Positions 35,263-47,403 of a stretch of DNA of 64,000 nucleotides are shown here, one piece after another. The position numbers and the translations under genes were made by a program. The stretch comes from Zizania palustris (lineage: Eukaryota; Streptophyta; Magnoliopsida; Poales; Poaceae). The first letter of the stretch is position 1. Each line of letters opens with the position of its first letter. The notes under the pieces are model-generated. The model made no database searches, was not told where the DNA came from, and saw nothing but the letters and a program-made list of their open reading frames with translations. The stretch lies in assembly GCA_019279435.1 (NCBI GenBank), contig JAAALK010000287.1, positions 13,454,162 through 13,518,161 of the forward strand, in the 5' to 3' direction.

Positions 35263-38200
35263 GTGCAGGATCGGGGACTGGAGGACGTTTGGATTATAGA
35301 CTCAGGATGCTCTCGCCATATGACGGGACATCGCAGATGGTTCTCCAGTCTCACTCCCCCGAGCTCCAAAGAGTACATCACTTTCGGGAACAGTGGTCAA
35401 GGGAAGGTAAGTGGTATCGGCTCAATTCGCATTTCAGACCATTTCTCTTTGAAGAATGTTGCCTTGGTTGGAAATTTGAACTTTAATTTGATTTCTTTTT
35501 CGCAACTTCTTAAGGATGGTTTGGAAGTGCGTTTTAAGAAGGGCAATTCTTCTATGTTTGATTCTAGAGGGTCTTTGATTTGCCAGATCTTACCATTCGG
35601 TAAAGTTTTTCGAATTGACTTCTCTAGTTCTTTTGGCTCTTCTCGATGTTTGATTGCTAGGTCCTCTTCTGAGCTCTGGAAGTGGCATAGGAGGTTAGGT
35701 CATTTGAGTTTTGATCTGCTAGTCAGGTTGAGCTCTATGGACCTCATCCGAGGATTGCCCAAGCTTAAAATGGAGAAGGATCTAGTTTGCCATCCCTGTA
35801 GTCATGGGAAAATGGTTGCCGCTTCTCACTCACCTGTGACTCAGGTGATGACTTCGTATTCGGGTGAGTTGTTACATATGGACACTGCCGGTCCAGCTCG
35901 GGTACGCTCAGTCGGTGGAAAGTGGTACGCACTTGTGATTGTTGATGACTTTTCTCGATTCTCATGGGTTTTCTTCTTGGAGTCTAAGGATGAAACTTTT
36001 CATTTTGTTCATGACCTGATTTTGAAGCTAAAGAATGAGAACAATGGTCGGATGCGAGCAATTCGCTCCGACAACAGCTCTGAGTTCAAGAACTCTCAGT
36101 TCGTCAGCTTCTGCAGTGATCAGGGTCTTGACCATCAGTTTTCTGCTCCTTACACTCCCCCACAGAATGGCGTTGTGGAACGAAAGAACCGCACGCTTGT
36201 CGAGATGGCCAGGACGATGCTTGATGAGCACAGGACTCCTAGGCTCTTTTGGGCTGAAGCCATGAACACGTCTTGCTATTTGGCCAACCGCATATTTATT
36301 AGAGCTTACCTAGGTAAGACGTCATACGAGTTGCGGTTTGGCAAACAGCCCAAGGTGAGCCACTTGCGAGCGTTTGGCTGCAAGTGCTTTGTGCTCAAGA
36401 AGGGAGGGCATTTGGACAAATTTGAGTCTCGTTGCTGGGATCGAGTCTTTCTTGGTAATGCATTGCATTCTCGAGGCTTCCGTGTTTGGAACCTCAACTC
36501 CCAGCAGCTTGTCGAGACTTGTGAGGTTTCTTTGATGAGTCCTTGCCTTCTTTAACTCCTTCTTTTGAGCTTTCTGGTGATGATGAGCTCGGAGAGTCCA
36601 TATTCGAGGAATATGAGGACACTCCAGCTGTTGATGAGGGTGGGCCTTCTGCACGTCCTGCAGAGCCCACACCTTCTGAGACTTCGACTGAGGACGAGGG
36701 CGGACCTCTGATCACTTCGTCCACTTCGATCGAGCCCCCTCAGTCGAGTCCAGAGGTGCCAGCTGCTGACTCCTGTGAGGTGACTTCAGATCACCAGGGA
36801 TCCCGAGCAGTTCAGCGTGATCACCCCTCAGAGCTCATCATCGGTGATTTGTCTACAAGGACTTTGCGTTCTTCTATTGACTCACTTGCTGTGTTTGTTG
36901 AATCTGCTTTTGTTGCATCTTTTGAGCCCAAAGACGTTTCTCATGCTCTTTCTGATTCTAATTGGATTAATGCGATGCAAGAAGAGCTTGAGAATTTTGC
37001 CCGCAATTGGGTTTGGACACTGGTTGAGCCGCCACCCGGATGCAACCCCATAGGCACCAAGTGGGTGTTCAAAAACAAGCAAGGTGAGGATGGGGTTGTG
37101 GTGCGCAAAAAAGCTCGACTAGTTGCCCAGAGTTTTTGCCAGAAGGAAGGTATTGATTTTGAAGAAACCTTCGCTCCTGTTGCCCGTCTTGAGTCCATTC
37201 GCATTCTTTTAGCGTTTGCCACTTCGAAGGGTTTCAAGCTTTTTCAAATGGACGTCAAGAGTGCTTTTCAGAACGGGTACATAGAGGAGGAGGTTTATGT
37301 TAGGCAACCCCCCGGTTTTGAGATCCCTAAGTTTCCTCGACATGTTTTTAAGCTGCAAAAGGCTTTATACGTTCTGAAGCAAGCCCCCAGGGCTTGGTAT
37401 GACCGGTTAAAGCAGTTTTTGTTGGGGAAGGGTTTTGTGATGGGTTCTGTGGATAAAACTCTTTTCTTGCTCAGAGATGCTTCAGATTTCTTAGTCACTC
37501 AGATTTACGTGGACGATATTATCTTTGGCGGTACTACTGATTCTATTGTGTCCAAGTTTTCTGAGCAGATGCACAGTGAATTTGAGATGAGCCTCATAGG
37601 TGAGCTCAAGTGCTTCTTAGGGCTCCAGATCAAGCAGACCAAGGATGGCACCTTCATCCACCAAGGTAAGTACACTCGTGACATGTTGAAGAAGTTCGAC
37701 TTTGATGGAGAGCTAAAGCCTCAGATGACCCCAATGGGCACATCTGGGGGCCTGGACAAGGATGAGAGTGGCGTCAAGGTCAATGAGAGAGAGTTTCGAG
37801 AGATGATTGGTTCACTGTTGTACTTGACGGCAACAAGACCGGACATTCAGTTCACCGTGGGACTTTGCGCGCGTTTCCAGTCTTCACCACGCGCGTCTCA
37901 TCGGCAGGCTGTCAAGCGCATCTTCAGGTATCTTACCTATGCGCCTGATCTTGGTCTTTACTATTCAGCATCATCATCTCTTGATTTATCTGGCTTTTAG
38001 GACGCTGACTTTGGTGGGTGCCGGTTGGATCGCAAGTCGACTTCCAGTACTTGCCAGTTTCTTGGTTCATCTCTTGTTTCATGGTCTTCTCGAAAGCAGT
38101 CTGGAGTTGCTCTTTCGACCACTGAGGCTGAGTATGTAGCTGCTGCTAGCTGCTGCTCATAGTTGGTTTGGATGATTTCCACATTACGAGATTTTGGGTT

Positions 38201-38455
38201 GTTCTTTCCTACCAGAGTTCCTTTGTTTTGCGACAGCACCAGTGCAATTAGTGTAGGGAAAAACCTTGTCTCCATTCAAAAACCAAACACATTGATGTGC
38301 ACTTTCATTTTCTGCAGGATCAATATGAGAAAGGTGTCATTGACCTTGTTCATGTTGATACCCACCATCAGTTGGCTGACATTTTCACCAAACCCCTAGA
38401 TCAGTCTACTTTTGAGCGTTTACGAGGGGATTTGCGTGTTGTGTATCCTTTCTAG
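35263..38455 (+). pseudogene. pol: Sirevirus S2 pol: protease, integrase, reverse transcriptase, RNase H
   Basis: Protease: DSGCSRHMTG near 35299 (catalytic Asp present). GAG-pre-integrase: 'HRRLGHLSFDLLVRL' near 35683. Integrase core with intact D-D-35-E spacing: Asp 35881-35883, Asp 36070-36072, Glu 36178-36180, and 35 residues between the last two. The frame shifts near 36530-36545 before an acidic linker. RT has 'GTKWVFKNKQGEDG', 'QMDVKSAFQNGY' and the catalytic box YVDDIIFGG at about 37507. RNase H runs from about 37770 with 'STTEAEYVAA', a stop at 37998-38000, a stop at about 38159-38161, a frame break near 38275, and a tail encoding a 'DIFTKPLDQ'-type end that stops at 38453-38455. Integrase is complete; RNase H is broken. 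Confidence 0.88.
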
Positions 38456-39803
38456 GATATTTTGCATCAGTTTTCTTTCTTCTTTACTTTTTTTCTTGAG
38501 TCTTTTTGTGTGTGTTCATGTCATACATACTCACATATCACACTTTTGAGCCTGCTTCTGTTATATGATTGAATTGATTTACTTATTCTAGCTGGTACAT
38601 GCTTTTGATTACTTGTCGGTGATCATGCTTTGCTTCAGTTCACTTGATATGTTTGATATTTTTCATGTGCATGGTTTTTATGCTTTAAACTTGAAAAATG
38701 ATCACCATTGCTTCTGGTAACTAGCATGTGTAGGCTGAGTGCTTTTGCTATCTGTTACATGCCTTGTGGCTAGTTCCTCACATAGATGCAGATATGCAAC
38801 TTGCACATCTTTATGCTTTAACATGGAAAATGTGCTATAAGAATGATAAAAATAAAAAATGTATGAAAATTCCATGCCTTTTTATGCTTATGTTGAAAAG
38901 ATCCAAGTGGGTTTGCTTTGTCGCATTGCATTGTTCTGGACTGCTTACCATATCACTTTGGTATGAACTAGGACAACGTAGTGTATGTCAAGACCAATGT
39001 CTTAAGCTTCCGATGGTCCAGTTCTGGCCTAGGCTTGACTTGGTCGGTTAGCATAAGGTTTGACATGCAAATAACCCTTAGCAAAAATGAAAAAGGAAAA
39101 TGAAAAAGCCTGAAAATTAAAAAGACAACAAGTTTGCTGAAGCACTTTGTTTTGGACAATGCTTATCTTGGTAGATATCAGTTAGCTTCTGCATCTCATG
39201 CCTTACCTTGCTTGTCAACTGGAAAATGTGGTGATTCTTTTATTTGCAAAAATTGAAAAAATGCATGCTAATGACTTTCTTTAGATATCATTTGTTGCAC
39301 TGATCATGCCATGTGTCTTAGATAGTATGTCTTTTTCTATACTTGTTAGATGTTGTAATTGTAGTCAATCATATCTGGGAAGCATGCTTTCTATACTCCA
39401 CCTGCACCCCAGTTGCATTCATTGCATATTTTGAGGGGGAGTTGCATTTCAGGGGGAGTCTCCTTAGAGTGCATTTTAGTCTCGCTTGATGAGTTCAGTT
39501 GTCAACAAGGGGGAGAAATTTTGGGAGAAGAGTTTCAGGGGGAGTTTTTGTCCCGTTTGCCCTTACCTTTTTGATATTCTTGTTGATGATTCTGAGATTG
39601 CACTTGTTTTGAGATTTTACCTTTGGTTAACCATAATGACCACTTCTTGCTTTTGTTTGGCTTTTGGTCATTAGGGTTAAACTTTTACTTTATTTTCTTC
39701 TTCTCTGTTTTCTTGTGTTTTGTTTTCGTGTTTCCACAGTTGCTTGCAGGTACTGAAAGCTGAAGAAGAGAAGTGTTGACAATGCACTCATCAAGGGGGA
39801 GAT
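38456..39803 (+). other. Non-coding tract of S2 with five polypurine tracts
   Basis: About 1.35 kb with no convincing gene. Purine tracts of the type 'gaggggga', 'cagggggag', 'caagggggaga' and 'cagggggagt' lie near 39432, 39450, 39506 and 39536, with the priming tract 'tcaagggggaga' at 39791-39802 beside the LTR. The section 39020-39803 is the counterpart of the internal domain of the non-autonomous element at 11665-12444. Frame 39486-39674 spans these tracts and is not credible as a gene. Confidence 0.75.
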
Positions 39804-42078
39804 TGAGGAGCCATGCTGAAGAGCGTGGGCCTCACGGCTCCAGAAGTGATGAGTCATTGTCAACAATAGTCAAAGAGGACAGAAGAAGAGAGAAGACCTG
39901 CTACGTCTGGGCCGCGTGTGACTCAGGTACACGGGCAGCGAGCGACTGTCGGGTAGAAGGGCCGCGAAGTTGGGCTGGCCCAATCCGGGTACATGGGCTA
40001 GGAGCAGTAGAGGATCCACTGGGCTGTTGACCAGGATTGACTCACGTACACGGGCGGCGAGTGATTGCCGGGCTGAGAGAGCTGCGGAATCAGGCCAGCC
40101 CAATCCGGGTACCTGGTGCAAAGTCGGTGGAGGCTTTGTCAGTTTCGGTGCAAAACTGACGACCGCTGATCTCGCATCGGACTGTCCAGAAGAGAAGCCG
40201 TAGTCGCTACGAAAGCTTAGCTTCCGGATAAGTCATCTGTAAATAGGAGTTTACTATTTTGTCCCTAGGCCCACAGTCAGTCAGTCGAGTCTGTAAAAAT
40301 ATCCTAAGGGCAGTTTGGTCTTTTCCATTTATTTCAGCGTCTGTAAAAAACCCTAGGGGTATTTCTGCATTTTCCCCATTTATTGGGCTGCCTATAAATA
40401 GGCCCCAATCCCTAGGGTTAGGGTTAACTCACTTTAATCTAAAAAATCAGAGTTCACTTTCTCCACGTTGTTTTCTATACTGTGAGCCGCCGCAACCGTG
40501 TTTTGTGCCTGTTCATCGATTGTTTTGTCTAGCAATCCTCCAACCAGGTTTTATTACTCTTTGCTATCTTTCAATCCGGTTTTTTTTAATATCGTGCCAT
40601 TGTCTTCTGATATTCATCTGATTCTGTTGTTTTGAGAAATATTAAATCCTGGTTGCCTCCGCATCTGTGTTCTTGTTGATTGGATTTTTACCGAAAGAAG
40701 TTAAGGTTTTTTAAATGTATGTGCAGTAATTTTTGGTACTTGCTGTTAGTTTTTGATTGTTTTCCTGTTTTTTGTAGCACAGCAGTGTCTGTGGGTTCTT
40801 GAATGGCTGACATGGCCTAGACGTAGGTCTTCAGTATTTTGTCTTGGCTGAATTTTTCTTGTGACGTGACTAGCTAGCTGCGCCTATCTGTTCTTGCACA
40901 ACGCAAGGCAGTTCTAGCTGTTTTGCTGTTTGCCTGCAGAAGCTAGTGCGTGAATAGACTGTGCAACAGCAGCAAGAAAGCTTAGCTAGCAACAGCAGCC
41001 GGCAGTGTCACAATTCTTTTTTATTGCAGCAGTGTGTGTTCATTGCCTATGCAAGCTAGGATGGCAGCCTAAATGCCAGGCCTATGCTTGTGCCTCTTTT
41101 CAAGAGAACCTACACACTTGGTAGGTGCAGATTTCTGTAGTTGTGGGTTTCGGACAGTAGCATCCAGCAGCTGCACTCTTCGAACATTGTTTTTTGGTCT
41201 GCTACAGGGTTCGCAGCAGTGTTGTTTCCTAGCGAAGTCTGTTTTCATTCGCAGTGAAGGTTGTTTTCTCTGCAAACGAAGTATGTCCATCACAGCATTG
41301 GATTCTGACTAAGTTCATTGGATAGCTTCGATTTGTTTTATGCGTGAGGCTTCGCTGCCACCGTGAGCTTCAGAAAACATTCTTTAAACTATTGTTATAG
41401 GCTTCGTTGTGACTGTCATTCATCGTGTTTTTTATACGAAGCACCCTCTGAACAGAACTTCGTACAAGCTTGGCTGACGCTTCGGTAGTGATTCGAGGTG
41501 TGTATTTCGGAGCTATTTTTGTCTTCTATGGGGGACAGCTTCGGAGTGTGTTCCAGGTCGAAGTGTGCTGCGAAGTGCTATTTTTTCCTAGCGTCTATTC
41601 TGTTTTATGGGTCCCGCTTTTCGATAGTTTTGGTCTGTATTTTTCTCTGGCTTCGAAGTTTACGTCTGTACCTTTGAACGACACCTTCGAAGCAGGCTTC
41701 GGCACATTCACTACAGGCTTCGATACTGCGGACTTTGAGCAGGCTTCGTCAAGTACCAAATAGGAGACAACCTTGAACAGTAAGACTCATCGTTTTACGT
41801 ACACTCAGATTAAATTTCTAAGATGATCTTTTACTGTGAAGCTCGACTCGTTCATGTGATAAATGTTCTATTAATTTGCCTATTAGCACTGTGTTGGTGT
41901 CTTTTCGATTAGGACACCGGTTGTTTTTAGGCTAGATCATTGTAGGTCTTGACGATCTGTTTACATTTTCCTGCTAAGTCTTTTTGAGGTGCGTTGGGTG
42001 TTGGGAGCAGGCCATTGATTCGAAAGAATTTTTTAGGCGCCCATTCACCCCGCTCTAGTCACTACTTTCGGTCCTACA
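39804..42078 (+). repeat. 3' LTR of S2
   Basis: tgaggagcc ... gtcctaca, followed by the TSD taagt. Nearly the same length as the 5' LTR, with a TATA box at 40391-40401. Confidence 0.9.
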
Positions 42079-42083
42079 TAAGT

Positions 42084-44623
42084 TAGATGATATGCTTGAT
42101 GAGTTGAGTGGGTCTATCATTTTCTCTAAGATTGACTTGTGTAGTGGATACCATCAAATTCGAATGAAATTAGGAGATAAATGGAAAACAACTTTCAAAA
42201 CAATGTTCGGGTTATATTAGTGGCTAGTCATGCCTTTTGGGTTAACTAATGCACCTAGCACTTTCATGCGTTTAATGAATGAAGTATTGAGAGTTTTTAT
42301 TGGCAAATTTGTGGTGGTTTACTTTGATGATATCTTGATATATAGCAGGTCTATTGATGAACATTTGAATCATTTGCATGTTGTTTTTAATGCTTTGAGA
42401 GATGCACGCTTGTTTGGTAACCTTGAAAAATGTACTTTTTGCACGGATCGAGTATCTTTTCTTTGCTATGTTGTTACTCCATAGGGTATTGAGGTAGATG
42501 AAGTGAAAATTGAAGCCATCAAGAGCTGGCCAACACCACAAACCGTTACGCAAGTGAGAAGTTTTCATGGACTTGCTGGTTTTTATCGACAGTTTGTGAA
42601 GAATTTCAGCACCATTGATGCACCACTCAATGAGTTGACAAAGAAGGGAGCTTCATTCATATGGGGTCCAGCAAAAGAACAAGCTTTTAACATGCTTAAG
42701 GACAAACTTACACATGCCCCTCTACTCCAACTTCCTGACTCTGGTAAGACGTTTGAGCTTGAATGTGATGCTAGTGGGATTGGGATAGGAGTTCTCATAT
42801 AAGAAGGTAAACCTGCTACTTACTTTAGTGAAAAATTGCATGGTCCTAATCTAAATTATTCTACTTATGATAAGGAGTTGTATGCTCTAGTTACGGTGTT
42901 AGAGACTTGGCAACATTACCTTTGGCCTAAGGAGTTTGTCATTCATTCTGATCATGAATCCTTGAAACATATTAGAAGTCAGGCAAAACTCAATAAGTGA
43001 CATGCAAAATGGGTTGAGTTCATAGAGTCTTTTCCATACATCATTAAACATAAATGTGGTAAAGACAATATCATTGCAGATGCTTTATCTAGGCATTTTA
43101 CTATGTTGTCTCAGCTTTATCTAGACTTTAAGGATGCTTTTGAAAATTGTAGAGAGTGCTGAACTTGGAATAAATATATGCTGAATGATGGCTTATTATA
43201 TCGTGCAAACAATCTATGTGTCCCAACAAGCTCCATTCGCCTTTTATTTTTATAGGAAGCCCACAGGGGAGGATTGATGGGACATTTTGGAGCGAAGAAA
43301 ACCGAGGACGTGCTGTCAACACACTTATTTTGGCCAAGGATGTGGCGGGATGTCGTGCGCTATGTCTCACGCTGCACTACATGTAACAATGCTAAGTCAC
43401 GTTTGAATCCCTTTGGACTTTATATGCCCCTTCCTATTCCTAGCGTCCCTTGGGAGCATATATCAATGGATTTTGTATTAGGGTTACCTATAACAAAGAG
43501 GGGGAGGGATAGTATATTTGTGGTGGTCGATCGATTCTCAAAAATGGCACATTTTATACCTTGTCATAAGAGCGATGATGCTACAAACATTGCTGATTTG
43601 TTTTTCAGGGACATCATTCGCCTACATGTAGTACTCACCACCATTGTCTCTGATCGTTATGCGAAGTTCTTGAGCCACTTTTGGAGAAGATTGTGGTGTA
43701 AGTTGGGTACCAAGCTGCTGTTCTCCACCGCGTGCCACCCTCAAACTGATGGGCAAACCGAGGTAGTTAATCGTACGTTAGGCACCATGTAGCAGGCTGT
43801 TTTGAAGAAGAATTTGAAGATGTGGGAAGAATGTTTACCTCATGTGGAATTTGCATATAATCGAGCAGTACATTCTACCACCAAGGTGAGTCCTTTCCAA
43901 GTTGTGTATGGTTTTAATCCTCGTGCCCCTATTGATCTTTTGCCATTGCCTACTTCTGAACATGTGCATTTAGATGCTAAGACATGTGCTGATTTTATTC
44001 TGAAATTGCATGCCACAACTAAAGAACACATTGAGAAGATGACCGAAAGGTATAAAATTGCTGGTACTAAGGGTAGACGACATATAACCTTTGAAATAGG
44101 TTATCTTGTTTGGTTACATTTACGTAAAGATAAATTTCCAGAATTGAGAAAGTCTAAATTGATGCCTCGAGCTGATGGACCTTTCAAGATAGTTAAGAAA
44201 ATTAGTGACAATGCATACGAGCTTGAGTTGCCTGCAGATTTTGGGGTTAGTCCCACATTTAATATTTCAGATTTGAAGCCATATTTGGGAGAAGAAGATG
44301 AATTCGAGTTGAGGACGACTCCAATTCAATAAGGGAAGGATGATGAGGACATCGATAACAATGATAAAGGCATCCAACACTCTATCATTCTTGGACCAAT
44401 CACTCGCTCTCGTGCACGAAAGCTTAATTATGAGGTGCGTTCATTTCTTACTTTACATAATGATATGGATACGGATGGGATGCTACTTATGGATGATATT
44501 TTGACTCTAAAGAACATGGGAGAAGAACTTCTGGATCAAACACAAGGGGGAGAGGCGGCACAACAATCCAACTCGAATTCCACTTCAAACTCTGATTTCG
44601 GCTCGGATTCAGCGGAGCACTAA
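42084..44623 (+). pseudogene. pol: G1 reverse transcriptase (remainder), RNase H, integrase and LTR-encoded tail
   Basis: The frame continues from 30333 after S2. RT: 'SKIDLCSGYHQIRMK', the catalytic box YFDDILIYS at about 42321-42347, with stops at about 42219 and 42482-42484. RNase H (about 42740-43100): 'ECDASGIGIGVLI', 'TYDKELYALV', 'HSDHESLKHI' and 'IIADALSR', with stops at 42800 and near 42999. Integrase: Zn-finger region with 'MGHFGAKKTEDVL' and 'CTTCNNAKS' (43274-43390), catalytic core with 'HISMDFVLGLP' (first Asp), 'IVSDRYAKF' (second Asp) and 'QTDGQTEVVNRTL' (Glu); a stop at 43790-43792. The C-terminal part ends 'DLKPYLGEEDEFE'. After a stop at 44330-44332 the same frame stays open through the first 280 bases of the 3' LTR to 44623, including 'GPITRSRARKLNYEVRSFL'. 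Confidence 0.85.
44327..44340 (+). promoter_or_regulatory. Polypurine tract of G1
   Basis: aataagggaagga directly before the 3' LTR start tgatgagg. It overlaps the end of the integrase frame. Confidence 0.65.
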
Positions 44624-45207
44624 AATGGGCATAACTTTCTCGTACGGAGTCGGATTGAGGCGTTCTTTAAGGAGTTGGAAAGATAACGAAAATATGTTTC
44701 CAATGGGTCTGGTGACAAGTCTTGGTTCGTTACGAAACATTCTGTGTCATCCGAACAAGTCATCTGGTGCTGCGTCACCATTTTGGTCCACATCGGGCCT
44801 TGTATCTGTTTGGGACCTTAAGCCCAACATTAGTCTCGACTTTTCCACAAACCCTAGTTATTAATACTCTGCAATTAGGGTTGGGTTTTGCTTAGTTTCG
44901 AATCTCTTGTAGATTGAACTCTGACTTGGTCAGATTGCGGAACCCCACTTGAGAAATCGATCTCTCTTCTATTTGCGAGATTGTGTTTCCGTGTTCTTGC
45001 TTGTGTTCTCGATTCGCAGGCAGGGATAAGCCTTCTTGGTGAGGTCAATCACGTTCGTGCGTGGTTGATAACCAATGGAGCTGTGGTGTAGCGATTGTGG
45101 GGTTCAAATCTGTGGTGATCGGAAGTCGGATCGTCAACGTCGAGTCCTCCACCAATCGAGTTTACCCCCCCCCCCCCTGACGGAAGATTAGGCACCCGTG
45201 CGCATCA
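44341..45207 (+). repeat. 3' LTR of G1
   Basis: tgatgaggac ... gcgcatca followed by the TSD cactc. It contains a C-tract at about 45166-45178 that is longer than in the 5' LTR. Confidence 0.88.
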
Positions 45208-45503
45208 CACTCCATGCTAGACGCCAAAGGTACACTTCGGCGACCCCTTCGCACCATACTTCGAAGCAGACAGGCTCCGACCTATTTGCTGATTTATTCT
45301 GTTTAATATATTTCTTTCGGCTAATTGGATTATTTTGTCTGATCTGATTGCCTAGCGACTTCACCCCCCTTACCACGGCTAAGGGTAGTCAGAACACGAC
45401 GTCGGTGTTGTGTTACGCTTAGGCTTGTCTCTAAGTATTCGCACACTTTTGGATCGTCGAACTGACCTAAGTGTGGGGCATGTTTTCATGTCAACACACT
45501 TTT

Positions 45504-45520
45504 TGGTGACTCCGCTGGGG
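45504..45520 (+). promoter_or_regulatory. Primer binding site of Tat-A
   Basis: tggtgactccgctgggg, 7 bases inside the 5' LTR end (45496). It has the form of a tRNA 3'-end complement starting TGG, unlike the methionine type used by G1 and S2. I do not assign the tRNA with certainty. Confidence 0.6.
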
Positions 45521-45535
45521 AAAAGCTACGCCAAT

Positions 45536-47403
45536 ATGACGGGTACATCTACATCAGCCACCGGTACATCTACAACGACTACTACGTCTACACCGCCGAT
45601 GGACACCATAGGAAGTGTGGATATCAACAACCGCAAAATCCTAACACCTACTCTTGAAGATATCCCCATAGAAGACCGAGTAGAGATCGAGGCAAAGTTA
45701 AAGGCGCTCCAAGACATCATGCTTGGGGGCTACGTCAAGACACGCGCAGGATTCATCAAGCGTGACATCATCACACCAGACCTTTCTCAGGTCTAGGTAA
45801 CACCCGTATTGCCTTGTTTATCTTCTTTAAACATTGAGCAAAAAATAGCTGCATCAGTATATTAGGTCGTTAGCGCTTCGCTAGCCAACCGTTTAGATTC
45901 AGCAATTAGCTCCCAAATAGAGGCTACACTTAGAAGGTTCAACTTTATTGAGGCCATACCATTAGTCCCTATTGCTAGTATACCTCCGGTTAATCATGTG
46001 TACAGCAGAACTGACGGTAGCACTGGCAAGACCGTTACGTCTCCGGCCTCAACACCCATGGCTGAGACTAGTCATTATGCTTACGTCCAAACTAGCACCA
46101 CATACCACGCACCACCACTTGCGCCGGTACGAGCCCTGCCCGTGTTGCCCATGCCACATTCACATGCACCTAGGCTCGAGCACATCGTACAACTAGCATG
46201 TAGAGAAGAGGCCCATGGACGACACGCCGATATCCCACCGCGTGTCGTGCCCCCGCACGAGAAACGTGCGCAGGCAGCAGGTCAAGCTGACCTAGAGGAG
46301 TGGATCTGCGCGCTATTTAGGGAGTGCGCTAGTTTCGTGCCTAAAGTCGGGTTAGGGTTTACCAGAAGCCATATCCCGATCATTTCGATACAGTACCCTA
46401 CCCCCGCAGCTATAGAATCCCCGAATTCACTAAGTTCGACGGCGAGGTTAGCAAAACCACACTAGAGAATGTTAGTCAATTTTTAGCACAGTGTGGAGAA
46501 GCTAGCGGGATAGACGCTCTAAAAATTAGACTATTTTCTCTCTCGCTATCCGGCACCACTTTCACCTGGTTTTCGGCGCTCCCACCGAACTCCGTTCAGA
46601 CGTGGGATGATTTAGAACGAAAATTCCATGATTACTTTTACACGGGTGAGATGGAACTTAGGCTTTCACACTTGACATCGGTTAGGCAGAAATCTAACGA
46701 GACCACCTCTGAGTACATCATGCGTTTTAGGGATACTTGAAACTGATGTTTCAGCCTTAGCATTTCAGAAAGGGACTTGGCGGAACTAACTTTTAATGGG
46801 TTGCGTTCCGAGATTAAAGAAAGATTAGACAACCAGAACTTTTTAGAGGTTAGCCAAGTCTTGCAGCATGCTCTGGTCTAAGAAGGACGAGCCAAAGATA
46901 AAAAGTTAATTAAAATGTTTAACAAGCCTAGGGCTGAAATCCACATCATGGAACGCTCGAACGAGGAGGAATCAGAAGAGGACGATCCGGCCGACATGTA
47001 CGCATCCGAATGGGTTTGGAACGCTAAGAGTAAACCTATCACTTGCTCTGAATTACGACCGTCTCCCATGAAGAATCGGCCTAGTGAGGTCAAGTACTCA
47101 TTCGATATAACTAAGTGTGATAAAATATTTGATTTTCTCTCAAAGAACCAGCTTCTCAGGTTGCCTAAAGGTCAAGTCAATCCCTAGGCCGATGAATTGA
47201 AGAAGCATCGATACTGTAAGTGGCATGATTCACATTCACATAATACTAATGACTGCAATGTTTTTCGATGGCAGGTTCAATCGGCCATAGAAGAAGGACG
47301 ATTGAAAATAGACCACAATCTAAAGATGAAGCTAGACAAAGATCCTTTCCCCGTCAACGCCGTCGACCTCGGTGAGAAGAAGGTAATGATTTGGCCAAAA
47401 TAG
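45536..47403 (+). pseudogene. gag: Tat-A gag
   Basis: Start atg at 45536, in a threonine/serine-rich N-terminus. A stop at 45794-45796 and frame changes follow. The capsid-type domain spans about 46410-46890: 'TLENVSQFLAQCGEASG', 'FSLSLSGTTFTWFSALPP', 'WDDLERKFHDYFY' and 'ELTFNGLRSEIKERL', with stops near 46738, 46744 and 46879. A Cys/His segment CKWHDSHSHNTNDC lies near 47216-47257, a form of zinc-binding end that I associate with Tat/RIRE-type gags rather than the classical CCHC. It ends at a stop at 47401-47403. Capsid and RNA-binding role by family; inactive here. Confidence 0.8.

Larger units (their letters stand above)
30334..42078 (+). mobile_element. Sirevirus-type Ty1/copia retrotransposon S2
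   Basis: An 11.7-kb element with LTRs of 2271 and 2275 bp, primer binding site tggtatcagagc, long gag with two zinc knuckles, pol in copia order, and a 1.35-kb non-coding tract with five polypurine tracts before the 3' LTR. All of these are Sirevirus traits. There is no env-like ORF between pol and LTR. The LTRs differ by about 5 percent over the first 190 bases by eye, nearly all transitions. It is inserted in the RT of G1. It is the best preserved of the copia elements but still has stops in gag and pol. Confidence 0.9.
26052..45207 (+). mobile_element. Chromovirus-like Ty3/gypsy retrotransposon G1, split by S2
   Basis: Perfect TSD cactc. LTRs of 877 and 867 bp, a primer binding site tggtatcagagc 2 bases after the 5' LTR, gag, protease, RT, RNase H and integrase in gypsy order. 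Without S2 and its TSD it is about 7.4 kb. The integrase C-terminus with 'ADFGVSPTFNISDLKPYLGE' and the in-frame continuation into the 3' LTR recall the centromeric (CRM) branch of chromoviruses; I am sure of gypsy/chromovirus type, less of the CRM placement. Stops and frameshifts are scattered through gag and pol. Confidence 0.85.
25079..45496 (+). repeat. 5' LTR of Tat-A, interrupted by G1
   Basis: Parts 25079-26051 and 45208-45496 join at the cactc TSD and together match 61654-62889. It begins tgttgatagc and ends catgtcaaca. The LTR also carries short directly repeated segments 'ttgttactt...gaagtat...' at about 25545-25650. Confidence 0.85.

Noticed and set aside
38456..39803. Possible envelope-like gene between pol and 3' LTR of S2
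   Set aside because: Some Sireviruses have one here, but no frame longer than about 95 codons and no signal peptide plus transmembrane pattern is present.
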